From Norana najaformis (lineage: Eukaryota > Annelida > Clitellata > Crassiclitellata > Hormogastridae), in contig OZ029916.1 in NCBI GenBank assembly GCA_964023275.1, positions 31,340,587-31,404,586 on the forward strand: 64,000 nucleotides of DNA, in the 5' to 3' direction. Position 1 is the stretch's first letter. Every line of letters begins with the position of its first letter. Below, in pieces: positions 1-12,100 of the stretch. Under the pieces are notes generated by a model, which was given only the letters and a program-made list of their open reading frames with translations, searched no databases and had not been told where the DNA came from. Both the position numbers and the translations under genes were made by a program.

Positions 1-118
1 TGATCTTCGCAGAAATGATCTGGCTTGATCAGTATAATCTGATCATCTGGTGTAGCCTGGTCTTATTTCGTCTGGTCTGATCGTGTGAGGTCTGGTCTGG
101 TCTGGTTTTATGTGAATT
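1..118. repeat. Degenerate TCTGG/TGATC-rich tandem repeat
   Basis: The first 118 bases are built from imperfect repeats of TCTGG and TGATC words, ending in three near-perfect TCTGG copies. No coding potential is visible. The repeat is cut by the window edge. Confidence 0.6.
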
Positions 119-1285
119 TGATTGATATTTTAATCACAGCTGATGTGGAATTTCCCGTGGGATGCCGCCGAATCCTGTAACAAGAAAGACAAACAATAAG
201 AAAAGGTAGTCCAGCAGTTTGGCTGCTTATTTTTGGCTGTGCTTCAGCCAAAACATCTCTGAACTTCCGGATTCGTGTTGATAAAATCTTCTCGTAATAA
301 ATAAAGAGCGATTGCTGTACCTATCATCGCGAACTCTTTTTAGAATTTTCGTTAAGAAAATGTCAGAAAAACTGAATTATTTCTAATGAACGCAGGACTA
401 TGTATTTATTTATAATTACTGATTAACTCCCATAAGGCAGCCATGGCGAATCGGTTAACTGAAGCGCACGGCATTCAATGGTTGGAGCCCAGATATTTTC
501 ATCAATTAACCTCTGGAGACCATTGTGTCATATCTGTTGTCACGCACTTGTTAGCGTCACGTCATAGTCATACTCGCATAGTTGTAATAAGATGTCAGGC
601 ATACTTGTAGTAAGACGTCATGTTGGGCCAGATTAACCACTCTGGAGCCCCATACAAACTATGCATGGGGGCTCTGTCGAACTGCAGTTGGAATAATGAG
701 ATGCCGTACATACATGCTAATCAAAGTGTAGGATGTTGGGTCACAGCTACGCTGTAGGTCCTGTGCCTATGTTGGGAATCCGACTTGAGACTAGCTCACA
801 GACAAGGCATTCAGATTATTATAAACCACTGGTTTAATGCAATTACATAATTAGCATACAAATGAACGCGTAAAACGAGTTGACGGTAGAGTTGACAGGC
901 AGAGCTTCACCAAAAGCTAATTAATCTTAATTAAACAACAATAGCCAACTAAATGGATCCTAGACATATTTCTGCTATTGGTCGGTAGGTCATCGGTCAT
1001 CTGTTGGATTGCGTCGTGGTCGATTCCGCGATCTTTCTTGTTCGCTGGCAAACGTTCGACCGACCAACTACTTTTCCCTGTGTTCCTACTCAGTTCCGGA
1101 CTAATTTTGCTCATCCGAAAAATGTCCTCGCCGTCTCTCTGTTTACCTAGGGTTGCGAAGTTCCTACCGCTTACCAATCTCTGCACTCTTATATTCCCTT
1201 ACCAAATTTGTTCATGGTCTTACCTATGCCTTACAGATAAATATCTAGGTTGACTGGGTCTAGCGATGTACTCCTGTTTCTTGCT
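119..1285. other. No gene recognised
   Basis: Only short ORFs without recognisable similarity are present on either strand. Composition is ordinary, with no clear tandem repeat or hairpin. It could be intergenic or intronic. Confidence 0.4.
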
Positions 1286-1351
1286 AGCTCCCTGTCTGCT
1301 TGTGTTCGTCTTTGCCCTAAGCTCCCTGTCTGCTTGTGTTCGTCTTTGCTG
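1286..1351. repeat. Tandem duplication, 34-bp period
   Basis: A segment starting AGCTCCCTGTCTGCTTGTG occurs twice head to tail, at 1286 and 1320, with almost no divergence. This is a simple local duplication. Confidence 0.75.
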
Positions 1352-1535
1352 CTTCTATAGGCTGGCTCTCTTCCAGCTTGACCGGCTGGGTACCTCATGC
1401 AGGATCCTGCTTTCTAGGACTCCGGGCAAACTTATTGTCTTCCCTTCACTGGGTCACCTATCTGCTTGTATGCTCAGGGCCTCTGGTGTCTGAGCTGCTT
1501 CTGTGCTGATCTGCTGATCACAAGCTAAGCACGAG

Positions 1536-1596
1536 TTACCTGGAGCATAGACTCCTAGATAATTAGCTTAATTATCTAGGAGCCCTTACCTGGAGC
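1536..1596. repeat. 14-bp palindrome flanked by 11-bp direct repeats
   Basis: Positions 1552-1582 form a perfect inverted repeat: arm CTCCTAGATAATTA, three-base spacer GCT, arm TAATTATCTAGGAG. It is bracketed by two exact copies of TTACCTGGAGC at 1536-1546 and 1586-1596. Palindrome plus direct repeats resembles a very short insertion with a target duplication, but a local duplication could give the same picture. Confidence 0.7.
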
Positions 1597-2584
1597 CACC
1601 AGCTACGCTGCGGGCTGTTTACGGCTATTAGGGGTTCTCTTGCTGCGCCTGTATCTGCCTGTATGCTTAAACCTCCTACCGAATATACAATGCATCTTTT
1701 CATCCATACAGAGCCATCTCCTACCATGTAAAAGTCTGAAATTTCTCAGCGCCACCCAGAAATTTCGGGAGACCAGCTTACTTACCGGCGCTATATCAAA
1801 TTAGGTAAAGTAGCTGCTCAAGGCAGCGGTCAAGTTCATATACAACAGAAAACTGTAATGCTTTGAATTTTGAAGCTATCTAAATTTGTTTCAATTGTTT
1901 GTTTTGCTGACAACATACATCTATAGTACACTATGCATAGCAATTTGTTTTACACAAAAACACACAGTATGCATTACATAGTTACCGTAAGAATTTGCGT
2001 AATGACAATTCCTATCAAGCAGGACACCTCGCCAGGAATAGAAATCCTTTAGTTTGGCTCTGCGTGTGTGTGGGAGCTCGCCAGTGGTGATTTCTGTTTG
2101 CTTACTGATGAACTGTTTGTTGTAAATAAATTTTAACACCATTTAGGCCTACGTAAGCAGCTGTCTTACAAGGTTTTTATAGGGCGTTCTAATAAGTGTC
2201 TATATAACTACCTAATTAACTAAATAGCTACCAGATAGCTAAAAATCAAACTATACGCATCTGAATAAGAAACAAATGTCATGTCAGCATTGAATATATA
2301 TTAACAGAAAACTTTCGCCTAGAAAAACAGAAAATCATGCAGAATTAGCTGGTTGCTTGGTTGACTTTTCAATTATGCAAGATGGTCGTGATGCAAGTTC
2401 TTATGGAATATGAAAACTAATGGCTCACTCGTATGATCAAATAGATAAATTCTGATTCCGGTCGGGGGCCCCATGTGATCGCGGAGCCTCATGCAACTGA
2501 ATATTTTGAATACTGGTTAATCTGGCTCTGACTGATGTTGAGTAGTCGCGTTTTGCGTTACGAGTTCAGTACACAGAAAGAGGA
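1597..2584. other. No gene recognised
   Basis: AT-rich unique-looking sequence with only short unassigned ORFs. Nothing repeats elsewhere in the window as far as I can see. Confidence 0.4.
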
Positions 2585-2599
2585 ATGATGAAGGCTTTC

Positions 2600-2999
<400 letters not shown>

Positions 3000-3080
3000 G
3001 TCCTATCATCAGATAAACTGACTTAAGATCACGCGACGGTTTCTGTATAGACACAAGTTGAAGATCCGGGCATTGATAAC

Positions 3081-3250
3081 TGTAAATGTACGTGTACAGA
3101 ATTAACACGTTTTCTATAGCGACCTTATGGCCTCGATCCTGTCATTTTTTCAATGAATTTATCGGTGAGATTCTTCACCACCGCTGCTCATTTGAATGGA
3201 CGCCACGCCATTTAAGGTCCCCGTGCACGGATCGTACTAGCCCGAGATTC
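3081..3250 (-). repeat. SINE-like dispersed repeat, family A, copy 1
   Basis: Read on the minus strand, this segment matches 40772-40932 over about 150 bases. Shared words include CTCGG-CTAG near the start, GGCGTGGCGTCCATTCAAA-G in the middle, and a GGTCGCTATA end followed by an AT-rich tail with ACATTTAC. The internal GGTTCG-like word and AT-rich 3' tail suggest a SINE. A tRNA origin is not proven by eye. Confidence 0.7.
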
Positions 3251-4080
3251 AAATCTCTGAAATAAGCCACGATCGATATGACACCCGGCATCCTCATGCT
3301 CAGAGGCGCCTTAATGTGCATTGCAACTAATGTGGCTATCCAGGCCAGCTACTGGTTCTTAACTTAGAGCTATATACACTCAAATGAAGATCCAGGCATT
3401 GATATCTTCAATAAGATATAATATAAGTACACGCGCGTCATTATTTCCAACTAAGTATACACACGTATGTGAATACATATATCTTGAAAATCCACGTATA
3501 TAACTATACGTGTATCCACTTGTATAATTATTGCCTTAGCAGAAGAGATCAGCTGAATGCGCAATTATGCAGTCACGTTCTAGTGTTTTTCCAAGGCAAT
3601 GGAGTTAAACCGAAGGTCAATAACAGAACGTATGCATACATATTACATGCATACATCCTGCCATATATGCACAATTGAATATATTTATATATGCTATATA
3701 CGTATTTATGTATATATTCGTTTCACCGTGCAGTCAATATAGCGTTATAAGAACTCAACGAGGTTGCCATCAGCACATCATACATCTTGATATTACAACG
3801 CATATGCCGAAGCTAATGCAATATAATTATATAGTAACTAAATAATTATGGAATCATACACACGCGCACACGCACACGTACATATATATGAATAGTACCT
3901 AGATGACTAGGGCCTTCTCAAAACTGATAACTCTTATTTGCAATATATACATCTAATACATATGGATCTACTGTGTACAATGTCAAATTAAAATATGCGT
4001 ACATATGTTTTGATCCGTGTTGTTCTTAGTCATAATCTGGGCTACAAGCACAAACAGATGGTCTGTTTTATAACGACAAT
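3251..4080. other. AT-rich sequence with short TATA/CATA microsatellites
   Basis: The stretch is rich in ATATAC and TACATA words, for example around 3465-3490, 3640-3720 and 3860-3890. No gene is recognised. Confidence 0.4.
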
Positions 4081-4185
4081 TCTCTCTCTGTCGCTGCCCT
4101 CCGTCCTCCCTCCCTCCCTCCCTCCTTCTCTCTCTCTCTCCCTTTCTCTCTCTTTTTCTCTCTATTTTTCTCTCTGTGAACCTAT
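4081..4185. repeat. CT-rich microsatellite (CCCT/CTCT)
   Basis: Runs of CCTC and CTCTCT give open frames on both strands without protein-like content. It is a simple-sequence tract. Confidence 0.85.
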
Positions 4186-4295
4186 GTTCTTCCACCACTA
4201 GCGTATACAATAATTAGCATTGTTAGCATATGAAATTAGCACTTCACATTATTGTTGTGAAAGTTTCACTGTAATTTCGTATGATTAAGTCAAAG

Positions 4296-4330
4296 TAATT
4301 CCATGCATGCATGCATGCATGCATCCATCC
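4296..4330. repeat. (CATG)n microsatellite
   Basis: CATGCATG repeats run into CATCCATC. A short simple repeat. Confidence 0.8.
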
Positions 4331-4439
4331 ATACGCAAGTACATACCTAAATGCATACTAACATACATGTACATGCTCACATGAATACTTAGATGTATAG
4401 CTGCAACTTCTCAAACGTACTTGTTTCACCTCAGAAGAA

Positions 4440-4935
4440 TTCGACAGCTTTACTCCAGATTCAGCATCGCTGAAAACACTGATACACAGCCTTATTCTGA
4501 CAAGACTCGACTACTGCAACTCCATACCCGATGGTCTCCGTGACTGCACACTGCTTCCTCTAAAAATAGACATGCACCAGGCTGCAAGACTGTGTCTTGG
4601 ACTTTCTTACCGAGACCGTATCACTACACTGGCTTCCTGTATCTCAGTGTATCCGCTTAAAGCTGGCACTCCTCACGTATAAAGCACATGAACATCATCT
4701 GACATCCTTCTTTATCATCCATGTTCACACTCTGTACTGTAACTCTATTAACGGCCGATCCTCTCTTCGATCAGCATCTTCTGGAAAGTATGTTGTTCCT
4801 GGTACACGTCATGTCCTTGGTCGGCGTTCATTTTGAGTTGCTGGCCCCTCCATCTGGAACTCTCTACCTCCTCATGTTCATAACTCTGTTACCGAGGCTA
4901 TTTCTAGCTCTGAACTGAAAACTCCCTTCTTTCAG
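4440..4935 (+). pseudogene. 3' end of an L2/CR1-type LINE reverse transcriptase (decayed)
   Basis: The plus strand from about 4449 encodes the C-terminal part of an L2/CR1-like non-LTR reverse transcriptase. It shows TPDSA, then SLILTRLDYCNSI, then GLRDCTL-PLK and HQAARLCLG, the usual order in this family. After about 4625 the frame changes, and LHWLPV followed by LKLALLTYKA appears in another frame. Near 4870-4935 the terminal SSELKTPFF block follows. At least two frameshifts are needed, so this is a dead 5'-truncated fragment. The fingers, palm and endonuclease regions are absent. The family call rests on these recalled motifs. Confidence 0.8.
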
Positions 4936-5040
4936 TCCGTTTACGGTTTTGAATATTGCCTGTTGCCCGGCTTCAGTGTGCACTTCTGAAATTTATAAGG
5001 AGGGCATAATCAAATTACAGTTGCATTGTATTGTACTGTA

Positions 5041-5160
5041 TTATATACATACATGTATACGTAATACATACATACATACATGCATATATACATACATGCA
5101 TACATACATATATACATACATGCATACATACATATACATACATACATACATACATAGACA
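5041..5160. repeat. (CATA)n microsatellite
   Basis: About 120 bases of imperfect CATA and CATG units. The open frames with TYIHTYIH on plus and MYVCMYVC on minus are simple translations of the repeat. Confidence 0.9.
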
Positions 5161-5164
5161 AACA

Positions 5165-6649
5165 AATCGACCCACGTACGTGTAGAACAGTCATCGCAAA
5201 ATGGATAAGTTGATTACGATTCAATTACTGGTAACACGTCGATGATAGATGAGACGAGAGCAATGGACTGAATACATAGACGTCATCGCCTTGTTTTTGT
5301 TGTTACTACACATACGTTGGTTAATCAGGCGCCAGTGACGACGTGATCACCAGACAAATGTGCGTATACAAACGACCGATAACAGTCTAATGAAATTTGG
5401 ATGGCATGGTAACAAACTCATCAAGGGTTTACCTTTCACCTCTGCGTCCGGGTTTCAAAGCCTGATGCCTCATTTCAAGCTAGACAACCAGTAAGCAAAG
5501 GTTGACCGCTTGCCAGTTGCGTCAGTCGTGTTTGCGCTTCAGTCAAAAGATTCCTCAACGGCAGGTCTCTTTTCCCTCCCTGAGTCAGTGTAGACGGGAA
5601 ACCTATGGGCAGTGGCGAAAGGGGAAAATGAATCGACACTGGGAAAGAGTCCGAGCCAGTGGGAAAGTCCCCCATTCCTCTGAAAATCGCACCTTGCCTA
5701 TGTCTCTATTGTTGTTCCCTTCCGTCCCTCCCTTTTCACTTAGGTCCATCCGTCTCCCAGTATTGTTTTGCTTGGTCTTGAGAACTGTAGACATCGTTGG
5801 CAGCGAATTCATCAGGGAGATGGATGAGTTGCCGCTTCGATGTCTGTCCCTCTGTTGATCCAGACACAGATAGCCATTGGCTTCGACGAATAACTCATCT
5901 ACATCTGATATTGGGTTATATACATACAGACACAGGACTACATAAACACGTGCGCTGAGTGCTGTTGACACGACGCTGGCAGGCACTGTGAAGCTAAGCG
6001 CATTCTAAGCCGGTTTGTACTTAGCTAACGTGGAAAGTTCGTGGAAAGTCACGTTACGTGGCAGTCCTCCATCCCTTCGGAGTGGACAAATAAGTACCAA
6101 CATGTAAGTTGGGAAAATAATGATAATTAATAATTAATATAATAATTAATATTTTATATTGTAATAATTAATAAACCGAATCAATACACTGGTCGGCTAA
6201 ATAATAAACAGTCTTGAAAACAGTATACCGATTAACTAAATTTTTATTTTTAAAGATGTCCTGTAGAGTGGTGTAATTCGTAATAACATGTTGTTTAACA
6301 AAGTGAACCGAGATTCGAATTCTGGACGCAGAGTTCACCGACAAACGTTTTCTGTTTTGGTTTATCTCGTCTACAGTAGACGATAAAAAACCAAAACAAA
6401 AGTGGAATGGATTGAAGCCAACCTTCAAATGTAGGGAGATTTATGAGCGCTGCTTATGCGTCGCAGCCCAGTGAGTGCTAGAATGTTACGCCACTTAGCG
6501 CCAACTCAGTCCTACATCACTTGGGGGTTTGTACACGAGTAGAGCACGGTTTAAGCACAACGTAACATATCAACATTGTATGACATCATACTGTTGTTGT
6601 TATTGCTTTGCCTATGTTGTTGTTGTTATTGAGCCGCTAGTAAATGACT
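5165..6649. other. No gene recognised
   Basis: Overlapping ORFs of 118 and 127 codons lie on opposite strands near 5500-5990. Neither shows recognisable domains, and each contains part of the other's antisense frame. A short AT-rich run of TAATTAATAA words lies at 6120-6170. No splice-linked coding pair was seen. Confidence 0.35.
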
Positions 6650-8830
6650 GTACAGCTGAAGAAACCCAACACGCTTGAGACATCTTTCTCTCCTTCTGGC
6701 TGGAATTAATCCCTCCTAGGGGATGGGTCAGCCACATGAATCCTTCTTTTCCGTTTGTTTCTATCTCCAGTATCTTCTTTCTTCAGTCTGAGAAGCTTTA
6801 GGTCTTGCTGAATCATATCTCCCCATCTCTTCTTTTGTCGTCTCCGACAGCGGCATCAGTAAACCTCTGCTGCTATAATTCTTCTAATGCATAGCACCTC
6901 CTCTCTCCTCATCACATGACCATACCATCTCAACATGGCTTCTCGTATCCTGTCAGATATGCATGCCACTCCCAATATCTGTATGATATACTCATTCCTT
7001 TTCTTGTCTTTCAGTGAGATTTCAAACATCCATCGCAGAATTCTCATTTCTGTTCTCTCCAGCAGCTTCTCCTCCTCTTTCGTCAATGTCCTGGCTTCTA
7101 TCATCGCTTGTCTAATCGTTGTTTTGTACACCTTTCCTTTGAGTTGAACCGGCATTTTTACATCCCATAATACATCCGATAGGTCTTTCCATTTTTGCCA
7201 AGCTGCCTTAATCCTGTTCTTAACATCATGTTTGCATTCTAATTTAGCATTCATTATTGACCCAAGATGCTTAAAGGTTTCTAATTATTTCAATGCATTT
7301 CCTGCGATATCCTTGACCACAAGTGTCTCATCCATTTTGGAACATACTATGGTCTCTGTTTTATTGAAATTTATTTTCGGACCCTTGCTCTCCAGTGCCC
7401 TCTGCAAAAGAGTGAAATGCCCTTGTACCTTTGTCGCTGCGTCGTCTGCCACTATGTGGTCATGAACATACAACAAAGAACATTGTACTTCTCACATTTT
7501 TCGATATGACATTCAGTACTGTGACGAACAGCAGAGGACGCAGGCAGGATCCCTGATGTACACCCACTCGAATCTCAAATTTTACTGTGTTTCCTATATT
7601 GCTCCTCACTGAAGTCTGTGCATCTTCTTACATTGATTTCACCAGTCGCACTATTTTCCCCGAAACTCCCCCTTTTCCTCTTATCTCTCTCTGCTCTCCA
7701 ACCCCAAACACCACCACCCCGTAGCTGCCACGCTGCCTCTCCCTCTGACCTTTGGATCTTGACCTTGAACCGGACCCTTTTGCCTATCGATTTTGTTTAG
7801 ACTGAGCGCCTGTGAATAAGCTGGTCCCCGCGGCGCGGCTTTCGTTGGGCGCTGTAGAACTCTCGGAATTACGATTACGATTACGATTACTCCCTTTTCC
7901 CTCAGACTCTAATATACGACCTCTCTTGGTACTCTATCAGAAGCCTTCTCCAAATCCACAGAAGTCCAATATCTCTTGTTGTTTCCTTCTAGTATTTTCT
8001 TCTGCACCTATCTCAGTATGAATATTGCATCCGTTGTGCCTCTACCGGTCTAAAGCTAAACTGGTTCTCATGTAGCTTGACCCTTTCCGTAATGCGCCCT
8101 TCGATCACCCTTTCGTACACTTTCAGTCCAATTTCCAGCAGCTTAATTCCTCTGTAGTTACTACATTCCAATACGTCTGCTTTTTGTTTATATATTGCTA
8201 TTATTTCACTTTCCTTCAGAACTTGTGACAGCCTTTCTTGTTTCATGAAGTCGTTTAAAATGATGTATAGCCATTCAATCCCATCTTGCCCAAGTGCTTT
8301 AAACATTTCAGCGGTTATTCCAGATGGTCCTTTGTTTTTAATCTATTCAGTTGCTCTCTCGATCTCTTTGCGGATAATTTCATTTTCCGGCCCTGCCACA
8401 GGGATGGCTTTCTCTAGCGACTCCCTTGGACTTTCTTCATTTAGCAAATTCATCTAAGTACAGTATGTCCTCCATCTGGCTCTGATAGCATCCTCCTCAG
8501 TTAGCATCTTACCGTCTTTATTTTCAATTATATTCACGGATTGCTTATCGTGTTTACTTCTTTGTCTTGCTTTTGCTATTCTATATAGCTTTGCCTCTCC
8601 TTCTTTGGTGTTAAGTTCTTCGTATACATGATGTAATGCCTTGCTTTTGGCTATTACTACAGCCTTCTTTGCGTCCTTACACGGTTATCTTGTATGTTTC
8701 TTTTAGAGCATCATCTTGCCGATCTGCCTGCCACTTTTTAAAGGCAGTCTTCTTATTTTTACCGCTGTCTGTACCTCATCCGTCCACCACCAGGTTTCTC
8801 GTTCTTGTCTCTTCTGGCCTCTTGTCGTGC
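6650..8830 (-). pseudogene. Non-LTR retrotransposon (LINE) ORF2 remnant
   Basis: Read on the minus strand from about 8815 down to a stop at 6706-6708, this is the 3' half of a LINE ORF2. In order I see: ETWWWTDEV; KKWQADRQDD; TKEGEAKLYRIAKARQRS; NKDGKMLTEEDAIRARWR; KNKGPSGITAEMFKALG; a YRGIKLLE block of the RT palm; GRGTTDAIFIL; VDLEKASDRVPREVVY; VGVHQGS; a ruined YADD region near 7460; KINFNKTET; and a C-terminal EMRILRWM, WYGHVMRRE and RRRQKKRWGDMI tail. Several stops and frameshifts interrupt it, and another repeat sits inside the RT. The motif set resembles RTE-like invertebrate LINEs, but the clade is not certain. The endonuclease half is missing. Confidence 0.85.
7630..7905 (+). repeat. 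Repeat inserted within the LINE RT (LINE 3'-end type)
   Basis: The RT frame breaks after VPREVVY and resumes at SNIGNTVKF, with about 270 bases between. The inserted plus-strand sequence matches 11850-12095 over CCTATCGATTTTGTTT-GACTGAGC, CTGGTTCC and GGCTTTCGTTGG. It ends in an (ATTACG)n tail. The related copy follows LINE C-terminal codons, so this is best read as a 5'-truncated LINE 3' end that landed in an older LINE. Confidence 0.65.
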
Positions 8831-10359
8831 CAACATGCATCAGACATGAAATTGTTTAAATAAATATCAAACATTACTGAAACAATATACTGGTTAACTA
8901 GACAGCAAAGTCCAGAAACAATTATTATGATGATCAGCCAAAAAGTACAGTAACTTGAGACAACGTAGATGTTAGCTGTAACCTGCTGGATCAAAAACAA
9001 CGGAGTTCGTAGTCAGTAACATAATTCCTAAACGAATAATCCATATCAGTGAACATTTTAAATTCCGACTTAGTTTTAAAGAATTTCATGCAAGTGCCAC
9101 CCTCTTATGATTTCATGCACTTGTACCTAACTTCTGTTTAATTTGTTTAACGAAGCATGGCAATCCATTCACCTGAACAGATGCCCAGCGAGAATACGAC
9201 TTCCGAGAATAAGAAGTCCCTAGTCGCATGAATCCACGTCTTCAGCGGTCATGATTGTTTGACTGATCATATTCAAACTCACAATGAATTTAAATCGCCC
9301 GCTCTGCAGTCATGTGTCGAAGCTAAAATTCGAATCTAAGTCAATTATCTGCATCATAAATTTGAACCATTCGGGGCCATTCTCAGCTGCAGCAACTGCC
9401 TTCGTCTATGGCGAGACTTCGCAACGTCAGAGCTGAACAGCAAACACAGCAACGGCCACTTTGAGGCCACCAGATCACACAAGATGGCCGATGATGGTCA
9501 AGGCCAATTTGACCCGCAATGTAGGCATCACGACAGCGCAGAGACCAGTGTATTGTGTAAAGCATATAACATGAAATGTAACGCCGCAATGGGTACATGA
9601 TGTAACAGCGAATGTAGCTTCACCATAGTTTTCTAACCCTACTTTAATTCGTGTGTTCAGAGCTTACCCAGGTAGAAAGATAGACCGATAGACACACAGA
9701 CAAACAAATGGACAGGACATTCTATATTTTTGAAGTATCGAGAGACAGGAGAGAATTTGAGCGAGTAAGCGAATAAAAATGGGGGAAGGTAAGAACTAAG
9801 AAACACTAAAGAGCGAGAGAGGCAGGAAAAAAGGAATAGAGTGAAGCATGGAAAGAGGGAAGCGGAAAGGGAGGAAGGGACAGGGAAGGAAGGAAGGAAG
9901 CGAGGAGACTTGGAGGGAGGGAATCTTTGATTTTTTAGAATCGATGCCGCTCGCTAATGCGCGCACCTGTGCTCACCCGCGTTCACCTGTGCAGGTGTTA
10001 GCGTTTCATGTTCTGGCTTTAGGTGTAGCAGACGATTCTAGATGTCCTCAGCAACGTGAATCAACATCACGTAATGGAACGTGACATAAGACGGACAACA
10101 TGTTTACCTACAGTTGTAGTTATACCTGCCGTCGATAATGTCGCTCGTTGGCCAGTTTCAATGCGTCACTCACAGTCCCTTGATATCAATGGAAACCCTC
10201 TCACGCTTTAGTGAACATCATTCGAGAGCAGATGAAATTGTCTTTCATCCAGAAATCAAGGCTTAAGGCTAGTCTAAAGTACAACGCAATGTAAGTCTGA
10301 ATTACCAATAACACATTATTTTTCGAAAGCAGCAACTTTGAGATGTTCATGACAATCGT
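8831..10359. other. No gene recognised
   Basis: Mostly unique-looking sequence with short unassigned ORFs. A purine-rich GGAA/GGGA patch lies at 9840-9930. Nothing else stands out. Confidence 0.4.
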
Positions 10360-10374
10360 TAATGAATGTCCAGG

Positions 10375-10463
10375 TACATATATCCATCCATACATACATA
10401 CATCCATACATCCATAAATTCATCCATACGCATGTACATACGTACATACATACATACATACGA
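10375..10463. repeat. (CATA)/(CATC)n microsatellite
   Basis: A tetranucleotide array of CATA, CATC and CGTA units. It ends immediately before the family-D LTR. Confidence 0.85.
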
Positions 10464-10465
10464 CT

Positions 10466-10720
10466 TGTTGTACGTTGTAAGCTTTCTGTACTTTTTGGCC
10501 GGAAAGCCGACCTTTTAAAAGGTCTTGTGTTTAAGTTTAGTTCAGACTGGATTTTGGTTTAGTGATGAGTGACCGGATTTTTCCTCAGTCTCTTTGGGTA
10601 GTAGTTTTTGAGTTTTCCTGCGTGAATGACTTGTTTGGTTCTTTTCGAGCCGTTTTTGTCATTGTCTGTTGGTGGACGTTGTGTTTTTCTTCTTGAGAAG
10701 CTGTTCGCTGGAGGACTGGC
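10466..10720 (+). mobile_element. LTR of retrotransposon family D, copy 1
   Basis: The sequence starts TGTTGTACGTTGT and matches 21409-21735 (same strand) and 60285-60516 (opposite strand). Shared landmarks in order are a TTTTGGC-GGAAAGCCGACC block, a TATA-like A/T run, TCTTGTGTTTAA, a CAGACT-GATTTTGGTT block, TTCCTGCGTG-ATGAC, a TTTGGTTCTT--GAGCCGTTTT block and GTCTGTTGGTG. The gag relic directly downstream supports calling this a 5' LTR. The inner LTR end is approximate. Confidence 0.7.
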
Positions 10721-10739
10721 GTTTGAAGATTGAAAGCAG

Positions 10740-11518
10740 TTGGAAATTAATGTCCAGAAAGACGCAAAGAAGAAGGACGAGCGAGAATTTGAGTTGGTAA
10801 AACTTAATTACAGAGAGTTTGAAGAGGTAAAGCTACAGGCTGAAGCAGAGAACAGAAAGTTAAAAGGTTAAGTAGAGGAAATAAACTTAAAAGCTTAAAG
10901 CTGAAGCTGAAGTAGAGGAAAGTTAAAAGCTGAAACATAAGAAAGTTAAACGTAAAGCGTAGGGGAGAATGCCCACAGCTAGAGGAGAGAAAATTTCAGG
11001 CTGAAATGGAAGAAAAGCAGCACCAGTACGAGATGGAATTAAGATGCATAGAGGAGGATGTTGAAATGGAGACAGACTCTGTTCGTGAAACTGAACTTTC
11101 AGGGTGACGTCAGCGGTCAAACCAGTGCCAAAATTAGGCGATTCTGATGTTGAACACTACTTGCTTTCGTCTGAGACGGTAATGACTATACGTAAGTTTC
11201 CGAAAGACAAATGGACCTAATACTATTACATGCACAATTGACGAGTGAGGCAAAGAACGTGTTTTCTATTGATGAGTGTAAGGACTACGACGACATATTG
11301 ATACAGGCTTTGTTAACGGCCTACTTCCGAGTGCCAGAATGCTATGGAAAGCAGTTCCGAACTATGGTGAAAGGAAAATCGGAAACCTATTCGAATTTTT
11401 TTCACTCCGATTAATGCTACCATTTCAAAGGTGGTTGGAAGTGGAAGAAACTTTGAATTATTTAAACAGGGCTTTAGAGGTTTTCAAGCTTGAACATTTT
11501 GTAAATTGTCTCCCGGTT
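10740..11518 (+). pseudogene. Gag remnant of LTR retrotransposon family D
   Basis: Downstream of the LTR, the plus strand first encodes a charged coiled-coil-like stretch rich in K, E and R (VQKDAKKKDEREFELVKL, later FQAEMEEKQHQYEMELR). After frame changes it encodes KPVPKLGDSDVEHYL, then LLHAQLTSEAKNVFS, YDDILIQALLTAYFRVPE and, in another frame, NYLNRALEVFKLEHFVNCLP. This order matches the Gag capsid region of gypsy elements related to vertebrate SCAN domains (QLTG-A, ILRAYELVPE, FKNCLP). Several stops break it, and no protease, RT or integrase follows. It is a dead internal fragment. Confidence 0.7.
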
Positions 11519-11575
11519 TAAATTTTCCTTCTTTTAAAAGACAAATTTTCTCTTTTAAAAGAAGGAAAATTTAAA
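11517..11575. repeat. Perfect 24-bp inverted repeat (hairpin)
   Basis: The arm TTTAAATTTTCCTTCTTTTA followed by AAAG (11517-11540) is matched exactly in reverse complement at 11552-11575, around an 11-base loop. A further partial copy of the right arm (AGGAAAATTTAAA) follows at once. It lies just after the gag relic. AT-rich slippage or a small insertion could have produced it. Confidence 0.85.
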
Positions 11576-11805
11576 AGGAGGAAAATTTAAACAATAGTTT
11601 GGATCTCAAATTACCTGTGCCTGTTGGTCACGCTATCTCCTCGTGTGTTCGCTTAAGGCAAAAACGGGAGCGTCAAGGCCAAAACCAACAAACTACACCC
11701 AAAACCGTTGAGTTGGTTACGTGGGTTGCGATGGATATCTCGGCTTGTGGTTCTAATTCCAAGATGGATAAAAGTTATTTGCTATTTTTTCTGTGAGTGC
11801 TCTCT

Positions 11806-12100
11806 TTGAATCTAATGGTCACACTGTCTTTCAGTTCTTTTACTCAAAACTGAAAACACTCCTCTTCCACCCTCCTATTCTGATTCTTCGTCTTTCCCCT
11901 ATAATTCTTGTCACTTCTAGACACCATCCACCGTAGCCGTGCGATATCTGCCTTCCAGATCCTTCTTGACCTGGGATCTGATCTGACCCTGCCTGCCTAT
12001 CGATTTTGTTTTGACTGAGCTGGTTCAGAGCTGGTTCCTCGATTTGGCTTTCGTTGGACGAGGTAGAAACATCGAGTTAAAGAATACGATTACGAATGTA
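11806..12100 (+). pseudogene. LINE 3' end: last ORF codons plus 3' UTR
   Basis: Near 11830-11880 the plus strand encodes FYSKLKTLLFHPP, the usual last residues of L2/CR1-type LINE ORFs. A 3' UTR follows that matches the repeat at 7650-7905, and it ends in an ATACGATTACGAA tail. This is a 5'-truncated LINE insertion. Confidence 0.65.

Noticed and set aside
5502..5986. 118- and 127-codon ORFs on opposite strands
   Set aside because: Neither has a recognisable motif, signal or splice context. Support is too weak to list as a gene.
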